In this document: positions 25,422 to 34,455 of the stretch, in pieces
How the letters are laid out: each line of letters begins with the position of its first letter
Numbering within the stretch: position 1 is the stretch's first letter
NCBI RefSeq assembly: GCF_000429705.1
Contig: NZ_KE386941.1
Location: forward strand, 682,001-746,000
Reading direction: 5' to 3'
Source: Alteribacter aurantiacus DSM 18675
GTDB lineage: Bacteria > Bacillota > Bacilli > Bacillales > Salisediminibacteriaceae
DNA: 64,000 bases
Notes under the pieces: generated by a model
Databases searched by the model: none
What the model was told of the DNA's origin: nothing
What the model saw: only the letters and a program-made list of their open reading frames with translations
Made by a program: the position numbers and the translations under genes

Positions 25422-25603
25422 GAGCAGTGACAAGCGTTTACATCACGATTAAAAAACATCGAGTTGCTTCGACGAAGACGCTTCAAAGCGTAAGCTAGAA
25501 GAGGAAGAAGCAAGTAATGCATCAGCGCTTTGTGTTTACATCTTCAGTTGCCTGCTAACCCAGTACCATGAGTATAGAAAATGATTATGAGCTCTTCTTA
25601 CGA

Positions 25604-26116
25604 TTACAGGTCTTTTTTGATCTCTCTTACAACGTGAGTAATTTCGGGAATAATAAGCTCGTCCATTGCCAGTTTCACAGCTCCTGAACTCCCCGGTGTT
25701 GAAAAAATAGCTATTTTTCCTCTTATGCCTGCAATTGTTCTACTTAGCATAGCAGCGGAACCGATATCTTTTTCATAACTCAAATATCTGAACAATTCTC
25801 CAAAACCGGGAATGGTTTTGTCTAGTAGTTGTTCTATTGCTTCGTATGTAAGGTCTCGTAAGGCAAGGCCGGTCCCGCCATTAATGAGTACTGCGTCGAC
25901 CTGTCTGTGTGCTTCCGCTGACATAACGGCTTTTTGAATAGCTGAGTAATCATCTTTTACTATAAGGTGGTTGATAATATCATGGCCGGCTTCTTGTAAT
26001 TTACTGACCATAAGGTGGCCACTTTTATCTGTTTCAAGGGTTCGTGTGTCAGATACGGTAAGTACTACACAATGTACTTTAGACGGTGCTTCTTTTTTAT
26101 GTTCGTGTACACTCAT
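25604..26116 (-). CDS. moaB: Molybdenum cofactor biosynthesis protein MoaB
   Basis: 170-residue protein of the MoaB/MogA fold, which adenylylates molybdopterin before metal insertion. The family motifs 'INGGTGLALRDLTYEAIEQL', 'GFGELFRYLSYE' and 'STPGSSGAVKLAMDE' are clear. TAGGAGG precedes the ATG at 26116. No other molybdenum cofactor gene lies in the window, so the pathway must be completed elsewhere. It occupies the segment that carries sigX-rsiX in B. subtilis. Confidence 0.9.
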   Translation of the reverse strand: MSVHEHKKEAPSKVHCVVLTVSDTRTLETDKSGHLMVSKLQEAGHDIINHLIVKDDYSAIQKAVMSAEAHRQVDAVLINGGTGLALRDLTYEAIEQLLDKTIPGFGELFRYLSYEKDIGSAAMLSRTIAGIRGKIAIFSTPGSSGAVKLAMDELIIPEITHVVREIKKDL

Positions 26117-26261
26117 ATTAAGTAAAACCTCCTAACGGTTAGTAGCTTCATTTTAGCTTAATTAAGGGGATTGATCATCTATTTAAGTCAAAAAATCTTT
26201 TGTCTTGATGTGGTCTGTGTTGGCTTTTTCTAGCGATTAGGTAGGTTATTTACTTCTATTT

Positions 26262-26300
26262 GCTCGCCGACACCGCCGCGGAAAGGGAGCGGATGGGGCG
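26262..26300 (+). repeat. Fragment of a dispersed GC-rich element
   Basis: Contains CACCGCCGCGGAAAGGGA at 26271-26288, 16 of 18 bases shared with CACCGCCACGGAAAGCGA at 46660. Both sit in otherwise AT-rich intergenic DNA. It looks like a partial copy of the longer element at 46626. Confidence 0.5.
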
Positions 26301-26404
26301 AAGCGGAGCCTTACACCCTGACGTAAGGGTATACTTTTTTTATAAATATACGTATACAATTGATTCGTGTATAATGGAGTAGAAACATTTATACGTCTGC
26401 TACT

Positions 26405-26596
26405 TTAAGGTCGTACTTAACACGGTACGTTAAAAGGGAAGTCCGGTGAAAAGCCGGCACGGTCCCGCCACTGTAAGCGCATTGATTGTCTTCATAGCAT
26501 TTATGCTATTAGGATATCCACCTATTCCACTGCCTTTTGCGGGAAGGAAGGAGGCAATCGTACATGTGTGAGTCAGGAGACCTGCCTTAAAGTTTT
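26405..26596 (+). ncRNA. Cobalamin riboswitch upstream of btuF
   Basis: The consensus blocks are present in order: AAAAGGGAAGTCCGGTGAAA, GCCGGCACGGTCCCGCCACTG broken as usual, TGTAAGC, GCGGGAAGGA, and the B12 box AGTCAGGAGACCTGCC at 26571-26586. A TATAAT -10 lies at 26370-26375. A terminator follows at 26674 before btuF, so adenosylcobalamin should repress the transport operon. Confidence 0.95.
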
Positions 26597-26673
26597 TGTA
26601 CCTTCGGGAGAAAGGTAAAGCAGTGATGATCATTGTTTAATGGGTATTTACCATGAACAAGGTTTTCATATGC

Positions 26674-26716
26674 AAAACTTCTGCCTTTGAAGGAATTCGA
26701 GGGCAGTTTTTTTATT
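26674..26716 (+). terminator. Terminator in the btu leader
   Basis: Arms ctgcct and gggcag, extended by aaactt and gtttttt on the outside, with T run. Likely the expression platform of the cobalamin riboswitch. Confidence 0.65.
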
Positions 26717-26779
26717 TCTCAGCACGTACATATTTCGACGTAATCTGTTTTCTAAAATGGATTAGGGGAGAGTTACACA

Positions 26780-27727
26780 ATGAAAAAAGAAAAATGGATT
26801 ACATTAGCGGCAGGTACAGTTCTCGTTTTATCGGCATGTGCCACCACCGAAGAAGAGACAGAAACAACGGAGAGTGGCGAGCCAGAAGAGAAAGGCAGCT
26901 TCCCAGTTACTGTTGAAGATGCTAGAGGAGAGGAACTGACGATTGAAAGTCAGCCAGAGGAGATTATTTCTTTGTTGCCTAGTAACACAGAACTAATCTA
27001 TGGATTGGATGCATGGGACCAACTGGTTGCTGTAACTGCAAATGACGATTTTCCTCAAAAAGCAAGTGAATTGCCAAGCGTCGGGGATATGACGATCGAC
27101 GTTGAGTCCATCATTGCAAAAGATCCCGACCTCGTATTAGCCGGTGCGATAAACGACCTAGAAGCCCTTGAGCAAATTGAAAATGCTGGTATCCAAGTCG
27201 TTGTCGTAGAAGATACAAATACGTTTGAAGACTTCTACACAGTCGTAACTGTTATGGGGGATGTATTAGGGAAATCTGAAGAAGCGGAAGAGATGGTACG
27301 TTCGTTTCAAGAAGAGATTGATAGGATAGAAGGCATTGCTTCGGATATACCGGAGGAAGAGCGTGTAAGTGTGTGGATTGAAGTAGGGGCAGATCCTCTG
27401 TTTACTGCTGGAACAGGGACCTTCATAGATGAGATGCTGACAACGATTGGGGCTGAAAATGTAGCAGGAGGCGAAGAAGGCTGGGTTCAATTTACAGAAG
27501 AAGATGCGGTCCAATTAAACCCTGAAGCTATCATTTTAACTTATGGCGCTTATGTAGAAGATGCTAGAGGAGATGTATTGAACAGGTCTGCATGGCAAAG
27601 CGTCTCTGCCATTGAACAAGATCGAGTCTATGAAATGGAAGACTCAAATATGATTACACGACAAGGCCCTCGTTTAATTGAAGGAGTCGAAACCCTTGCC
27701 GAACTTATTTACCCAGATCGTTACTGA
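26780..27727 (+). CDS. btuF: Cobalamin ABC transporter, substrate-binding lipoprotein BtuF
   Basis: 315-residue periplasmic-binding-type protein of cluster A-II. Signal peptide with lipobox 'VLSAC' (C at residue 21), an acidic linker, then the two-lobe binding domain with 'IISLLPSNTELIYGL' and 'ALEQIENAGIQVVVVED'. The cobalamin specificity rests on the riboswitch upstream and on the downstream PduO and CbiZ-like domains; the sequence alone could also serve a siderophore. AGGGGAGAG precedes the ATG. Its end overlaps btuC. Confidence 0.88.
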   Translation: MKKEKWITLAAGTVLVLSACATTEEETETTESGEPEEKGSFPVTVEDARGEELTIESQPEEIISLLPSNTELIYGLDAWDQLVAVTANDDFPQKASELPSVGDMTIDVESIIAKDPDLVLAGAINDLEALEQIENAGIQVVVVEDTNTFEDFYTVVTVMGDVLGKSEEAEEMVRSFQEEIDRIEGIASDIPEEERVSVWIEVGADPLFTAGTGTFIDEMLTTIGAENVAGGEEGWVQFTEEDAVQLNPEAIILTYGAYVEDARGDVLNRSAWQSVSAIEQDRVYEMEDSNMITRQGPRLIEGVETLAELIYPDRY

Positions 27728-28754
27728 TCGTTATAAAACGAGCATATACCTCATCTTTTTCCTGCTTCTACTAAGTGCAGTATTTACCGGTGTCGGTGTC
27801 GGTAGTGTGGGCATTCCGCCAGTCGAAGTGGGAAAGATTCTACTCGATCAAATACCAGGTGTGAATATGCCGAGTGCGACAGAGGGGACGCTCGAGAATA
27901 TCATAATGGAGATTCGTCTACCGAGAGTTCTCTTGGCCCTCTTTGTAGGGGCATCTTTATCTGTAGCGGGCGCAAGCTTTCAAGGACTTCTAAGAAACCC
28001 TCTTGCTGATCCTTATACTCTTGGTGCTTCTTCAGGAGCAGCTGTTGGAGCAGTAATGGTGTTTTATTTCGGGCTGACAATTCCTTTCTTAGGCTCATTT
28101 ACCCTTCCTGTTGTGGCTGTAATTGGAGGTTTTGTCTCATTATATTTAGTGCTTTCCATGGCCAGGCTCGTGAGCAAAGCCATGTCTGTAGAGACAATTA
28201 TTCTGATTGGAATTATTTTTAGCTCATTTTTAGGCTCACTTATCTCTCTCATGATTGCCTTAAGCACCGAAGAGCTCAGACAAATCATTCATTGGCTAAT
28301 GGGCTCAGTAGGCATGAGAGGGTGGCCGTATGTATATTTGATCGTTCCTTTCTTTATTATTGGTACAGCATTGTTACTGGTTCACTGGCGGGAATTAAAT
28401 GCGTTTGGATTTGGAGAACAGTCTGCGCACCATTTAGGTGTTGATATTAAACGAAAAAAAACGGTGATTTTGTTTGCGGCTGCTCTTTTGACAGGTGGTG
28501 CTGTTGCCGTATCCGGGACGATTGGATTTATTGGGTTAGTAATCCCTCATTTTGTACGCCTCTTAATAGGTCCTGATCATAAACATGTACTTATTCTTTC
28601 AGCAATAGGTGGAGGGGCGTTTCTAATCTTCGCAGATGTTGTGGCAAGAACGATTATTTCACCACAGGAGTTGCCAATCGGTGTGATTACTGCTTTAATC
28701 GGAGCTCCAGTGTTCGGGTTGATCTTAATTTATAAAGTGAAAAAGCAAAGGTAG
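27696..28754 (+). CDS. btuC: Cobalamin ABC transporter permease BtuC
   Basis: 352-residue FecCD-family permease with about ten membrane segments and the typical 'EIRLPRVLLALFVGASLSVAG', 'GLLRNPLADPYTLGASSGA' and 'GTIGFIGLVIPHFVRLL' motifs. The TTG at 27696 is favoured, with AAGGAG 9 bases before it inside btuF; an earlier TTG at 27678 has no site. The 32-base overlap with btuF suggests coupling. Confidence 0.9.
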   Translation: MPNLFTQIVTDRYKTSIYLIFFLLLLSAVFTGVGVGSVGIPPVEVGKILLDQIPGVNMPSATEGTLENIIMEIRLPRVLLALFVGASLSVAGASFQGLLRNPLADPYTLGASSGAAVGAVMVFYFGLTIPFLGSFTLPVVAVIGGFVSLYLVLSMARLVSKAMSVETIILIGIIFSSFLGSLISLMIALSTEELRQIIHWLMGSVGMRGWPYVYLIVPFFIIGTALLLVHWRELNAFGFGEQSAHHLGVDIKRKKTVILFAAALLTGGAVAVSGTIGFIGLVIPHFVRLLIGPDHKHVLILSAIGGGAFLIFADVVARTIISPQELPIGVITALIGAPVFGLILIYKVKKQR

Positions 28755-28812
28755 AGAAAAGCACTGAAAGCTGTTTTGTATTTCCAGTGCCCCCATAGAG
28801 GAGGTGGAGACC

Positions 28813-30087
28813 ATGATTCATGTGTCGTCCTTATCAGCAGGATACAATGAACGTTTTGTTGTAAATAATGTATCGTTTACGATTAAAAAAGGGGAAGTAT
28901 ACGGAGTATTGGGGCCAAATGGCAGTGGTAAGACAACGTTACTGAAAACACTGACTAAGTCACTTCCTCACCAAAAGGGGACCATAACAATCGACGATAA
29001 ACCTGTTGAAACGTACAATGTTAAAGAACTTGCAAAAGTGATGGCGCTGGTCTCCCAACACCATGAACAATCATTTACGTTTACTGTAAAAGATGTGGTT
29101 ACAATGGGGAGGTATCCTCACAAAAAAGGACTTTTTCACTTTTATGACGAAGAAGATGATCGGATTGTTCATCAAATGATGGAGCTCATGGATGTTTTGG
29201 AGTACAAAGACAAACCTCTTTCACTTTTAAGCGGCGGAGAGCAACAGCGGGTGTTTCTCGCTCGCGCTCTTGCTCAAGAACCTGCCCTTTTGTTGCTTGA
29301 TGAGCCTACGAACCACTTGGATTTATCTTATCAAATTGAACTGATGAGCCGAATTGTCCAATTAGCGAAAACGAAAAAGCTGACCGTTGTAGCCATTCTA
29401 CACGACGTAAACCTTGCAGGGCTCTTTTGCGACCGTCTCTTACTGTTAAGTAACGGGAAAAAAGTTGCAGAAGGACCTCCGGTTGAGGTCCTTAATCGTA
29501 CAAATTTAAGTGAACTGTACCATACTCCATTAATCGAAATTGAGCATCCGACTGTACCTAAACCATTGATTACGTATGACCCTTCATTGACAAACGTGGT
29601 ACAAGAAGAACCCTCTTTCTTGTCTTCAATAGAATCACAGGGCTGTTTTATTATAAAAAGCGATCGTCCCCTTCGCGTTATTACGTCACGTAAAGAAGGA
29701 AGTCCAACGGGATGGCGTTCAGCATTTATCTATCAATTCGCTGACCGTGGTAGTCGCAGTCATAAGGACATGGTATTTTCCTTGAAGAGGAAAGCCCCTC
29801 ACTGGTTGAAAGAAAAAAACAAGTCCACTTTTTCCATCCTGCTATTTGGTTCAGGTAACAAGGTGATCGTTACCGTTTACTTAAACGGTCAAATCAGTGA
29901 CGGAGAAACGTTTCATTTATTGATGAACCTTTCGGGCATCGTTCATCAAGCCATCCCGAATGTGCAATTGGAGGAAATCTGCATTGCCTCTACTGGTATC
30001 GGTCAAAAATGGGATGAGAAAAATGCCTTGTTTGAAACTATAAAAAGTCTTATTGAAAAAGATGAAAAAGGGGAGGTCCATGTATGA
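28813..30087 (+). CDS. btuD: Cobalamin ABC transporter ATPase with C-terminal CbiZ-like domain
   Basis: 424 residues. Residues 1-250 are a complete ABC ATPase: Walker A 'GPNGSGKTT', signature 'LSGGEQQR', Walker B 'LLLLDEPTNHLDLS' and the switch histidine in 'AILHDVN'. Residues about 265-420 are an added domain resembling adenosylcobinamide amidohydrolase CbiZ ('RPLRVITSR' near its start, 'NKVIVTVYLNGQISDG' and 'EICIASTGIGQ' later), but shorter and divergent. CbiZ cleaves the side chain of cobinamides so that the corrinoid can be remodelled. GAGGAGGTG precedes the ATG at 28813. The stop overlaps pduO (ATGA). Confidence 0.85.
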   Translation: MIHVSSLSAGYNERFVVNNVSFTIKKGEVYGVLGPNGSGKTTLLKTLTKSLPHQKGTITIDDKPVETYNVKELAKVMALVSQHHEQSFTFTVKDVVTMGRYPHKKGLFHFYDEEDDRIVHQMMELMDVLEYKDKPLSLLSGGEQQRVFLARALAQEPALLLLDEPTNHLDLSYQIELMSRIVQLAKTKKLTVVAILHDVNLAGLFCDRLLLLSNGKKVAEGPPVEVLNRTNLSELYHTPLIEIEHPTVPKPLITYDPSLTNVVQEEPSFLSSIESQGCFIIKSDRPLRVITSRKEGSPTGWRSAFIYQFADRGSRSHKDMVFSLKRKAPHWLKEKNKSTFSILLFGSGNKVIVTVYLNGQISDGETFHLLMNLSGIVHQAIPNVQLEEICIASTGIGQKWDEKNALFETIKSLIEKDEKGEVHV

Positions 30088-30641
30088 AGATTTATACGAG
30101 AAAAGGTGACAAAGGGAAGACCCACTTGATTGGAAAAAGGGTCGAGAAAAATCACTTAAGAGTTGAAGCGTACGGTACAATTGACGAGTTGAATAGCTTT
30201 ATCGGGCGTGCTCTTGCTGGCTTAACAGGTGAAGAAAACAAAGATATCGTTGAAGAATTAACGAATATTCAGCACGAATTGTTTGATTTAGGTGCAGATC
30301 TTGCGAATGTTACAGAAAAGCCTGTATATAAGACAAAAGATGAATATGTAGAAACACTAGAAAAAGCAATTGATAAATATTGGGCAGAGGCACCTGAAAT
30401 TAAAACCTTTGTGTTACCAGGTGGAACGCCAGCAGCGGCAGACCTTCATGTTTGCAGGACGATTGCTAGAAGAGGAGAACGGCGTATTATTGCCTGTATG
30501 CAAGAAGAAGACGTTCCTGAAGTAATAATAAAGTACACAAATCGCTTATCGGATTACTTGTTCGCCGCAGCAAGAGTAGTGAACGCACGTGCAGGTTGCA
30601 AAGATGTCCTTTACCGAAGTAATAATGATGTGTTTAAATAA
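30084..30641 (+). CDS. pduO: Cob(I)yrinic acid a,c-diamide adenosyltransferase, PduO type
   Basis: Transfers the adenosyl group of ATP to cob(I)alamin or its precursors, giving adenosylcobalamin. The 185-residue PduO-family protein shows 'YTRKGDKGKTHLIGKRVEK' (ATP-binding N-terminus), 'VEAYGTIDELNSFIG', and 'CRTIARRGERRI' with 'NRLSDYLFAAAR'. It overlaps the btuD stop by 4 bases and closes the cobalamin operon. A terminator follows. Confidence 0.93.
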   Translation: MKIYTRKGDKGKTHLIGKRVEKNHLRVEAYGTIDELNSFIGRALAGLTGEENKDIVEELTNIQHELFDLGADLANVTEKPVYKTKDEYVETLEKAIDKYWAEAPEIKTFVLPGGTPAAADLHVCRTIARRGERRIIACMQEEDVPEVIIKYTNRLSDYLFAAARVVNARAGCKDVLYRSNNDVFK

Positions 30642-30650
30642 CACCTCAAA

Positions 30651-30686
30651 AAAAAGAAGCTGGTCAATTGACCGGCTTCTTTTTAT
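30651..30686. terminator. Bidirectional terminator between pduO and the SurA-like lipoprotein gene
   Basis: Arms aaaagaagctggtca and tgaccggcttctttt with one mismatch; A run on one side, T run on the other. Confidence 0.85.
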
Positions 30687-30692
30687 AGGAAA

Positions 30693-31430
30693 TTAAACAT
30701 TTACTTCAATGTCAGCATCTTCGCGAAGTTGCTCAACATATTTGTTAAGTTTTATATTTTCTCGGATTTCGTTTTCTGTTTCTTCATCAAGCTCGGCTTC
30801 AGGGTTTTGTTGAGCCGCTTGCTGGAATTGTTCTTCTACTTCTTCATCAGTTACTTCAATTGCGTCTTCATCAAGGTGATTCAAAGTCATGAGCTCTTCA
30901 ACGGCTAATTGCTCTCGGATGTCCTCTTTCAAGTCTTCTTCAGACATGCCGGACTGTTCCAGAGCTTCTTCATACCCGTCACGATCCTCAAACATTTGAT
31001 CAATTAACGTATTAAGTTCTTCTTCTACTTCTTCATCAGAGACTTCAATGTCTTGGTTACGCGCTTCTTGTGATAAAAGCTCTTGGTTGATGAGTTGGTC
31101 GACAAGTTGTTGACGCATAAACTGAACATCTTCTGCTACTTCCTCATCGTCCAATTCTACTCCTTGCTGAGCATACATCTGCTCTAATTGCATCATTTGA
31201 GCATCGTATTGTTCTCTAGAAACTTCTTCACCATTTACAGTAGCAAGTGGCTCACCATCAGAGGCTTCATCATCAGAGGCTTCACCATCATCATCCATTT
31301 CTACTTCTTCAGTTTCAGGAGCATCGTCACCTTCATTTACTTCAGGTGTTTCTTCGTCTCCACATGCAGCTAATACTGTAATTGCAGTCACGGCGACTCC
31401 GATAGCAATCGTCTTTTTAAACCGTTTCAT
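30693..31430 (-). CDS. SurA N-domain lipoprotein, very acidic, no PPIase domain
   Basis: 245 residues with a signal peptide and lipobox 'VLAACG' (C23), a 40-residue Asp/Glu linker, then a helical SurA/PrsA-like chaperone domain ('LATVNGEEVSREQYDAQM', 'QQLVDQLINQELL', 'ALEQSGMSEEDLKEDIREQL'). The parvulin domain that PrsA carries in the middle is absent, so it is probably a pure chaperone. It may assist folding of secreted proteins at the membrane surface. The extreme acidity suits an external domain in a salt-rich medium. ATG preceded by AAAGGTGATG. Confidence 0.8.
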   Translation of the reverse strand: MKRFKKTIAIGVAVTAITVLAACGDEETPEVNEGDDAPETEEVEMDDDGEASDDEASDGEPLATVNGEEVSREQYDAQMMQLEQMYAQQGVELDDEEVAEDVQFMRQQLVDQLINQELLSQEARNQDIEVSDEEVEEELNTLIDQMFEDRDGYEEALEQSGMSEEDLKEDIREQLAVEELMTLNHLDEDAIEVTDEEVEEQFQQAAQQNPEAELDEETENEIRENIKLNKYVEQLREDADIEVNV

Positions 31431-31583
31431 CTTTGCATCACCTTTCTAAGTTGAAATGATAACCTTTTGATTAGTTCCCACTGTACCATACAGCATGGAC
31501 GAGTATCAAACATCTAAATCTCAAAAAGTATGGACATGTGAAGTGTGCTAGAATAGAATCCATAAAGACGGGAGGGGCTACAG

Positions 31584-32396
31584 ATGCGCACGGATTACCA
31601 TAATCATTTGGAAAAAGGAACATTGACTTTGGATTATTTAAAAAAGTTTACAAATGAAGCGAAGGAAAAAGGGATTGAGGAATTCGGAATTTCCGAACAC
31701 GCTTATCATTTCGCAGAAACTGAAAACATCTTAAGTAACCCGTGGGTAAATGAACGTCGTTGGTACGAGATGACGGACTACGTTCAATTGTTTAAAGAAG
31801 CAAAAGAAGCGGGAATTGACGTGCGTATGTCTATTGAAATGGACTACACACCAGGGAAACATAAAGAGATGGAAGCATTCATTCAAAAATACCCTTTTGA
31901 TTATGTCGTTGGGAGTGTCCACTGGGTAGGTGATTTTGGTATTGACCTTGCTGAATATCGAAAAGAGTGGGACAAAAGAGATGTAAAAGAGGTTTATAAA
32001 CAGTACTTTGATCAAATCGTTACCCTCGCAGAATCGAACCTTTTTGATATTGTTGGCCACTTGGACCTTGTGAAAATCTTTGGGTATGTTCCCAAGGACC
32101 GTGCATTCTTACTTTCAGAATACGAACGGATAACAGATGCCCTCAAGAATTCTAAAACGTGTGTGGAGATCAGTACAGCCGGTCTTAGAAAGCATGTTGG
32201 CCGGATGTATCCTGAACCTGAACTTTTACGTATGTGTAATCAAAAAGGGATTCCGATCGTCTTGTCTTCAGACGCTCACGAGCCTGAACATGTAGGCTAT
32301 GCGTATGATGAGGCTGTTCGTTTTGCAAAGACAGCCGGATATTCCACTGTCATGACATTTAAAAAAGGAGAGAGAAGAGAAGTGGCTCTTACATAG
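31584..32396 (+). CDS. PHP-family phosphatase, histidinol-phosphatase (HisJ-like)
   Basis: 270-residue PHP metal-dependent phosphatase. Metal-binding motifs are 'TDYHNHLEKGT', 'ISEHAYHF', 'VVGSVHWVG', 'IVGHLDLVKIFG' and 'SSDAHEPEHVG'. The best match is the HisJ-type histidinol-phosphate phosphatase of bacilli, but other PHP phosphoesterases look alike, so the histidine link is inference. No his genes are nearby. GGGAGGGG precedes the ATG. Confidence 0.75.
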   Translation: MRTDYHNHLEKGTLTLDYLKKFTNEAKEKGIEEFGISEHAYHFAETENILSNPWVNERRWYEMTDYVQLFKEAKEAGIDVRMSIEMDYTPGKHKEMEAFIQKYPFDYVVGSVHWVGDFGIDLAEYRKEWDKRDVKEVYKQYFDQIVTLAESNLFDIVGHLDLVKIFGYVPKDRAFLLSEYERITDALKNSKTCVEISTAGLRKHVGRMYPEPELLRMCNQKGIPIVLSSDAHEPEHVGYAYDEAVRFAKTAGYSTVMTFKKGERREVALT

Positions 32397-32408
32397 TCTT
32401 GGAATTCA

Positions 32409-32445
32409 AAAAGGCTGCTCAGTATTATACTGAGCAGCCTTTATC
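32409..32445. terminator. Bidirectional terminator between the PHP gene and serA
   Basis: Perfect arms aaaggctgctcagta and tactgagcagccttt with a 3-base loop. Confidence 0.9.
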
Positions 32446-32458
32446 GTGTTGTTTTTAT

Positions 32459-34060
32459 TTACAGTTCCAGAACTGTCACGTGACGAATCTCGTCAACGTG
32501 CTCTAATGCTTCAATCGTAGCAGAGGCCACTTCTTTATCTACAGTCAAGATCATCATGGCGTCACCGCCTTCTGTTTTTCTTCCTACCTGCATCGTAGCA
32601 ATGTTAACATCGTGGTTTCCTAATAATTGACCAACTCGCCCAATAACACCAGGTTTGTCTGTGTGTTTAATAAATAATTGATGGTCAGAAGGTTGGAAAT
32701 CTACAGTGAAATCATCGACCTTAACAAAACGCAATCCAAAGTCTTGGTTTGCCGTTCCAAGGATCGTAAATGTATGATGTTCACCGTGAACGTGCCCTTT
32801 AATGAGACTTTGATAGCCGGTTTCTTCTTGGCTCCTTTTTTCACTGAATGAAACGCCTCGTTCTTTTGCGATAAAGTTAACATTCACATCGTTAATATAA
32901 GAATCCACGCGGCTCTTAAAAAAACCAGTCAAGAAGCTTCGCGTTAAAATAGCCGTGTCGTTTTCGGCTACTCGACCGGAATAGGTGATTTCAATATCTT
33001 TAACTGGAATACGCATCGAAGTGGATGCCATCTTACCCATTTTGTATGCGAGTTCATAGAAAGGATGTATTTTTTCGAAGTGATCTTTTGAAATGTGAGG
33101 GAAATTTAAGCCGTGAATAATCGGTTTCCCTTTAGAGTATGCCAAAATCTCTTCTGACACTTGTTCGGCTACACTTCGTTGGGCTTCTTTTGTAGAAGCG
33201 GCGATGTGAGGGGTCAGAATCACTTGGTCCAGATGCTTGAGTGGGTGGTCTCCCAGTGGTTCATCCTCAAATACATCCAAGGCAGCTCCGGCCACGTGGC
33301 CCCTCTCGAGAGCATCAACTAAAGCAAGCTCATCAATAATTCCGCCTCTCGCACAGTTTAAAATAAACACGCCCTTTTTAGCTCGAGCTAGCTCCGAAGC
33401 ACCAATCAACCCTTTTGTCTCTTTAGTAAGTGGGGTATGAACCGTAATGACCTCACTTTCCTCAAGGATTTGATCAAGACTGGCGTTAGTTACGCCGAAT
33501 TTTTTAGCACGATCGTTGGTCAAGAAAGGATCGTATACAAGAACATCCATCTGGAATGCTCTAGCCCTTGCTGCTAACTCCGTTCCGATGCGTCCAAAGC
33601 CGACAATTCCGAGTGTTTTCCCATAAAGCTCAAACCCTTCAAACTTCTTTCGGTTCCATTCACCACGTTTTACACTCTCACTCGCCTGGGGGATATTTCG
33701 AAGAAGTGAAATCATCATGGCGAATGTATGCTCACAAGTAGAGATGGTATTTCCATCAGGTGCATTAATGACAATCACACCATGCTTTGTAGCGGCATCA
33801 AGGTCGATGTTATCTACGCCAACACCTGCCCGGCCAATAATTTTAAGGTTTGGAAGGAGCGTGAACGTGTCGTCTGTCACTTGCGTAGCACTCCTTACAA
33901 CAAGTGCATCTATTGAGGGATCGGGCTCTGAAAACTCTGCTACATTTTTTTCAACAACGTTAACTTGTGGATCATTGAGCAAAGGCTGGAGTCCTTCACT
34001 GCTTAAACGATCTGAAACCAGTACCGTAAATGTGTTTGTTGCGGTTTTTAAGTTTGACAC
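32459..34060 (-). CDS. serA: D-3-phosphoglycerate dehydrogenase
   Basis: Oxidises 3-phosphoglycerate to phosphohydroxypyruvate, the first step of serine synthesis. 533 residues of the long SerA form: catalytic and NAD domains (1-310) with 'IGRAGVGVDNIDLDAA', 'LGIVGFGRIGTELA' and 'LTPHIAASTKEAQ' with the catalytic histidine; an intervening ASB domain (about 325-450); and a C-terminal ACT domain (about 455-530) with 'HTDKPGVIGRVGQLL' for feedback control. The GTG at 34060 or the TTG at 34063 can serve as start; GGAGG lies upstream. Confidence 0.95.
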   Translation of the reverse strand: MSNLKTATNTFTVLVSDRLSSEGLQPLLNDPQVNVVEKNVAEFSEPDPSIDALVVRSATQVTDDTFTLLPNLKIIGRAGVGVDNIDLDAATKHGVIVINAPDGNTISTCEHTFAMMISLLRNIPQASESVKRGEWNRKKFEGFELYGKTLGIVGFGRIGTELAARARAFQMDVLVYDPFLTNDRAKKFGVTNASLDQILEESEVITVHTPLTKETKGLIGASELARAKKGVFILNCARGGIIDELALVDALERGHVAGAALDVFEDEPLGDHPLKHLDQVILTPHIAASTKEAQRSVAEQVSEEILAYSKGKPIIHGLNFPHISKDHFEKIHPFYELAYKMGKMASTSMRIPVKDIEITYSGRVAENDTAILTRSFLTGFFKSRVDSYINDVNVNFIAKERGVSFSEKRSQEETGYQSLIKGHVHGEHHTFTILGTANQDFGLRFVKVDDFTVDFQPSDHQLFIKHTDKPGVIGRVGQLLGNHDVNIATMQVGRKTEGGDAMMILTVDKEVASATIEALEHVDEIRHVTVLEL

Positions 34061-34063
34061 CAA

Positions 34064-34418
34064 AACGTCCTCCTTGATCTGTTATGTTCTACACAATATA
34101 TCAGATATCTTAACATGATAAAAGAAAATTCTAAATATTAATTTTATCAATGTAATGCAATGAAGAGATAAAGTCAGTTTTCAAGAGAACTGATTGTATT
34201 CAATAATATTATTATGTAAACTAACTGAACTACTTATCTTGATAATGCGATTTTTTTGGGAGGATAGGCAAAAAAGACACTCAGAATAAAAAACAAAATA
34301 TCTTTTTTTTAATGTCTAACGAATATTTTAGGTGAAAAGAGAAGGGAGGTTATGGTTAAATATATTAAATGGCCTGTGATCACGTTCACGACTCAGTATG
34401 GATTGAAAGCAGTCATAC
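34064..34418. other. AT-rich intergenic stretch upstream of serA
   Basis: About 355 bases without a gene I can support. It is AT-rich, as expected for the promoter region of serA on the minus strand, with one small inverted repeat (cagtt/aactg near 34172). I see no T-box or known riboswitch. Confidence 0.5.
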
Positions 34419-34451
34419 AAAAAAAGCCCGCAGAATCAGCGGGCTTTTTTA
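34419..34451 (-). terminator. Terminator after fer
   Basis: Perfect arms aaaaaagcccgc and gcgggctttttt with an 8-base loop, directly after the fer stop on the minus strand. Confidence 0.9.
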
Positions 34452-34455
34452 TAGT

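Noticed and set aside
25295..25522. 75-codon minus-strand frame after resE
   Set aside because: It reads through both perfect hairpins; the structure explains the sequence better than a protein does.
26430..26633. 67-codon minus-strand frame upstream of btuF
   Set aside because: It lies inside the cobalamin riboswitch.
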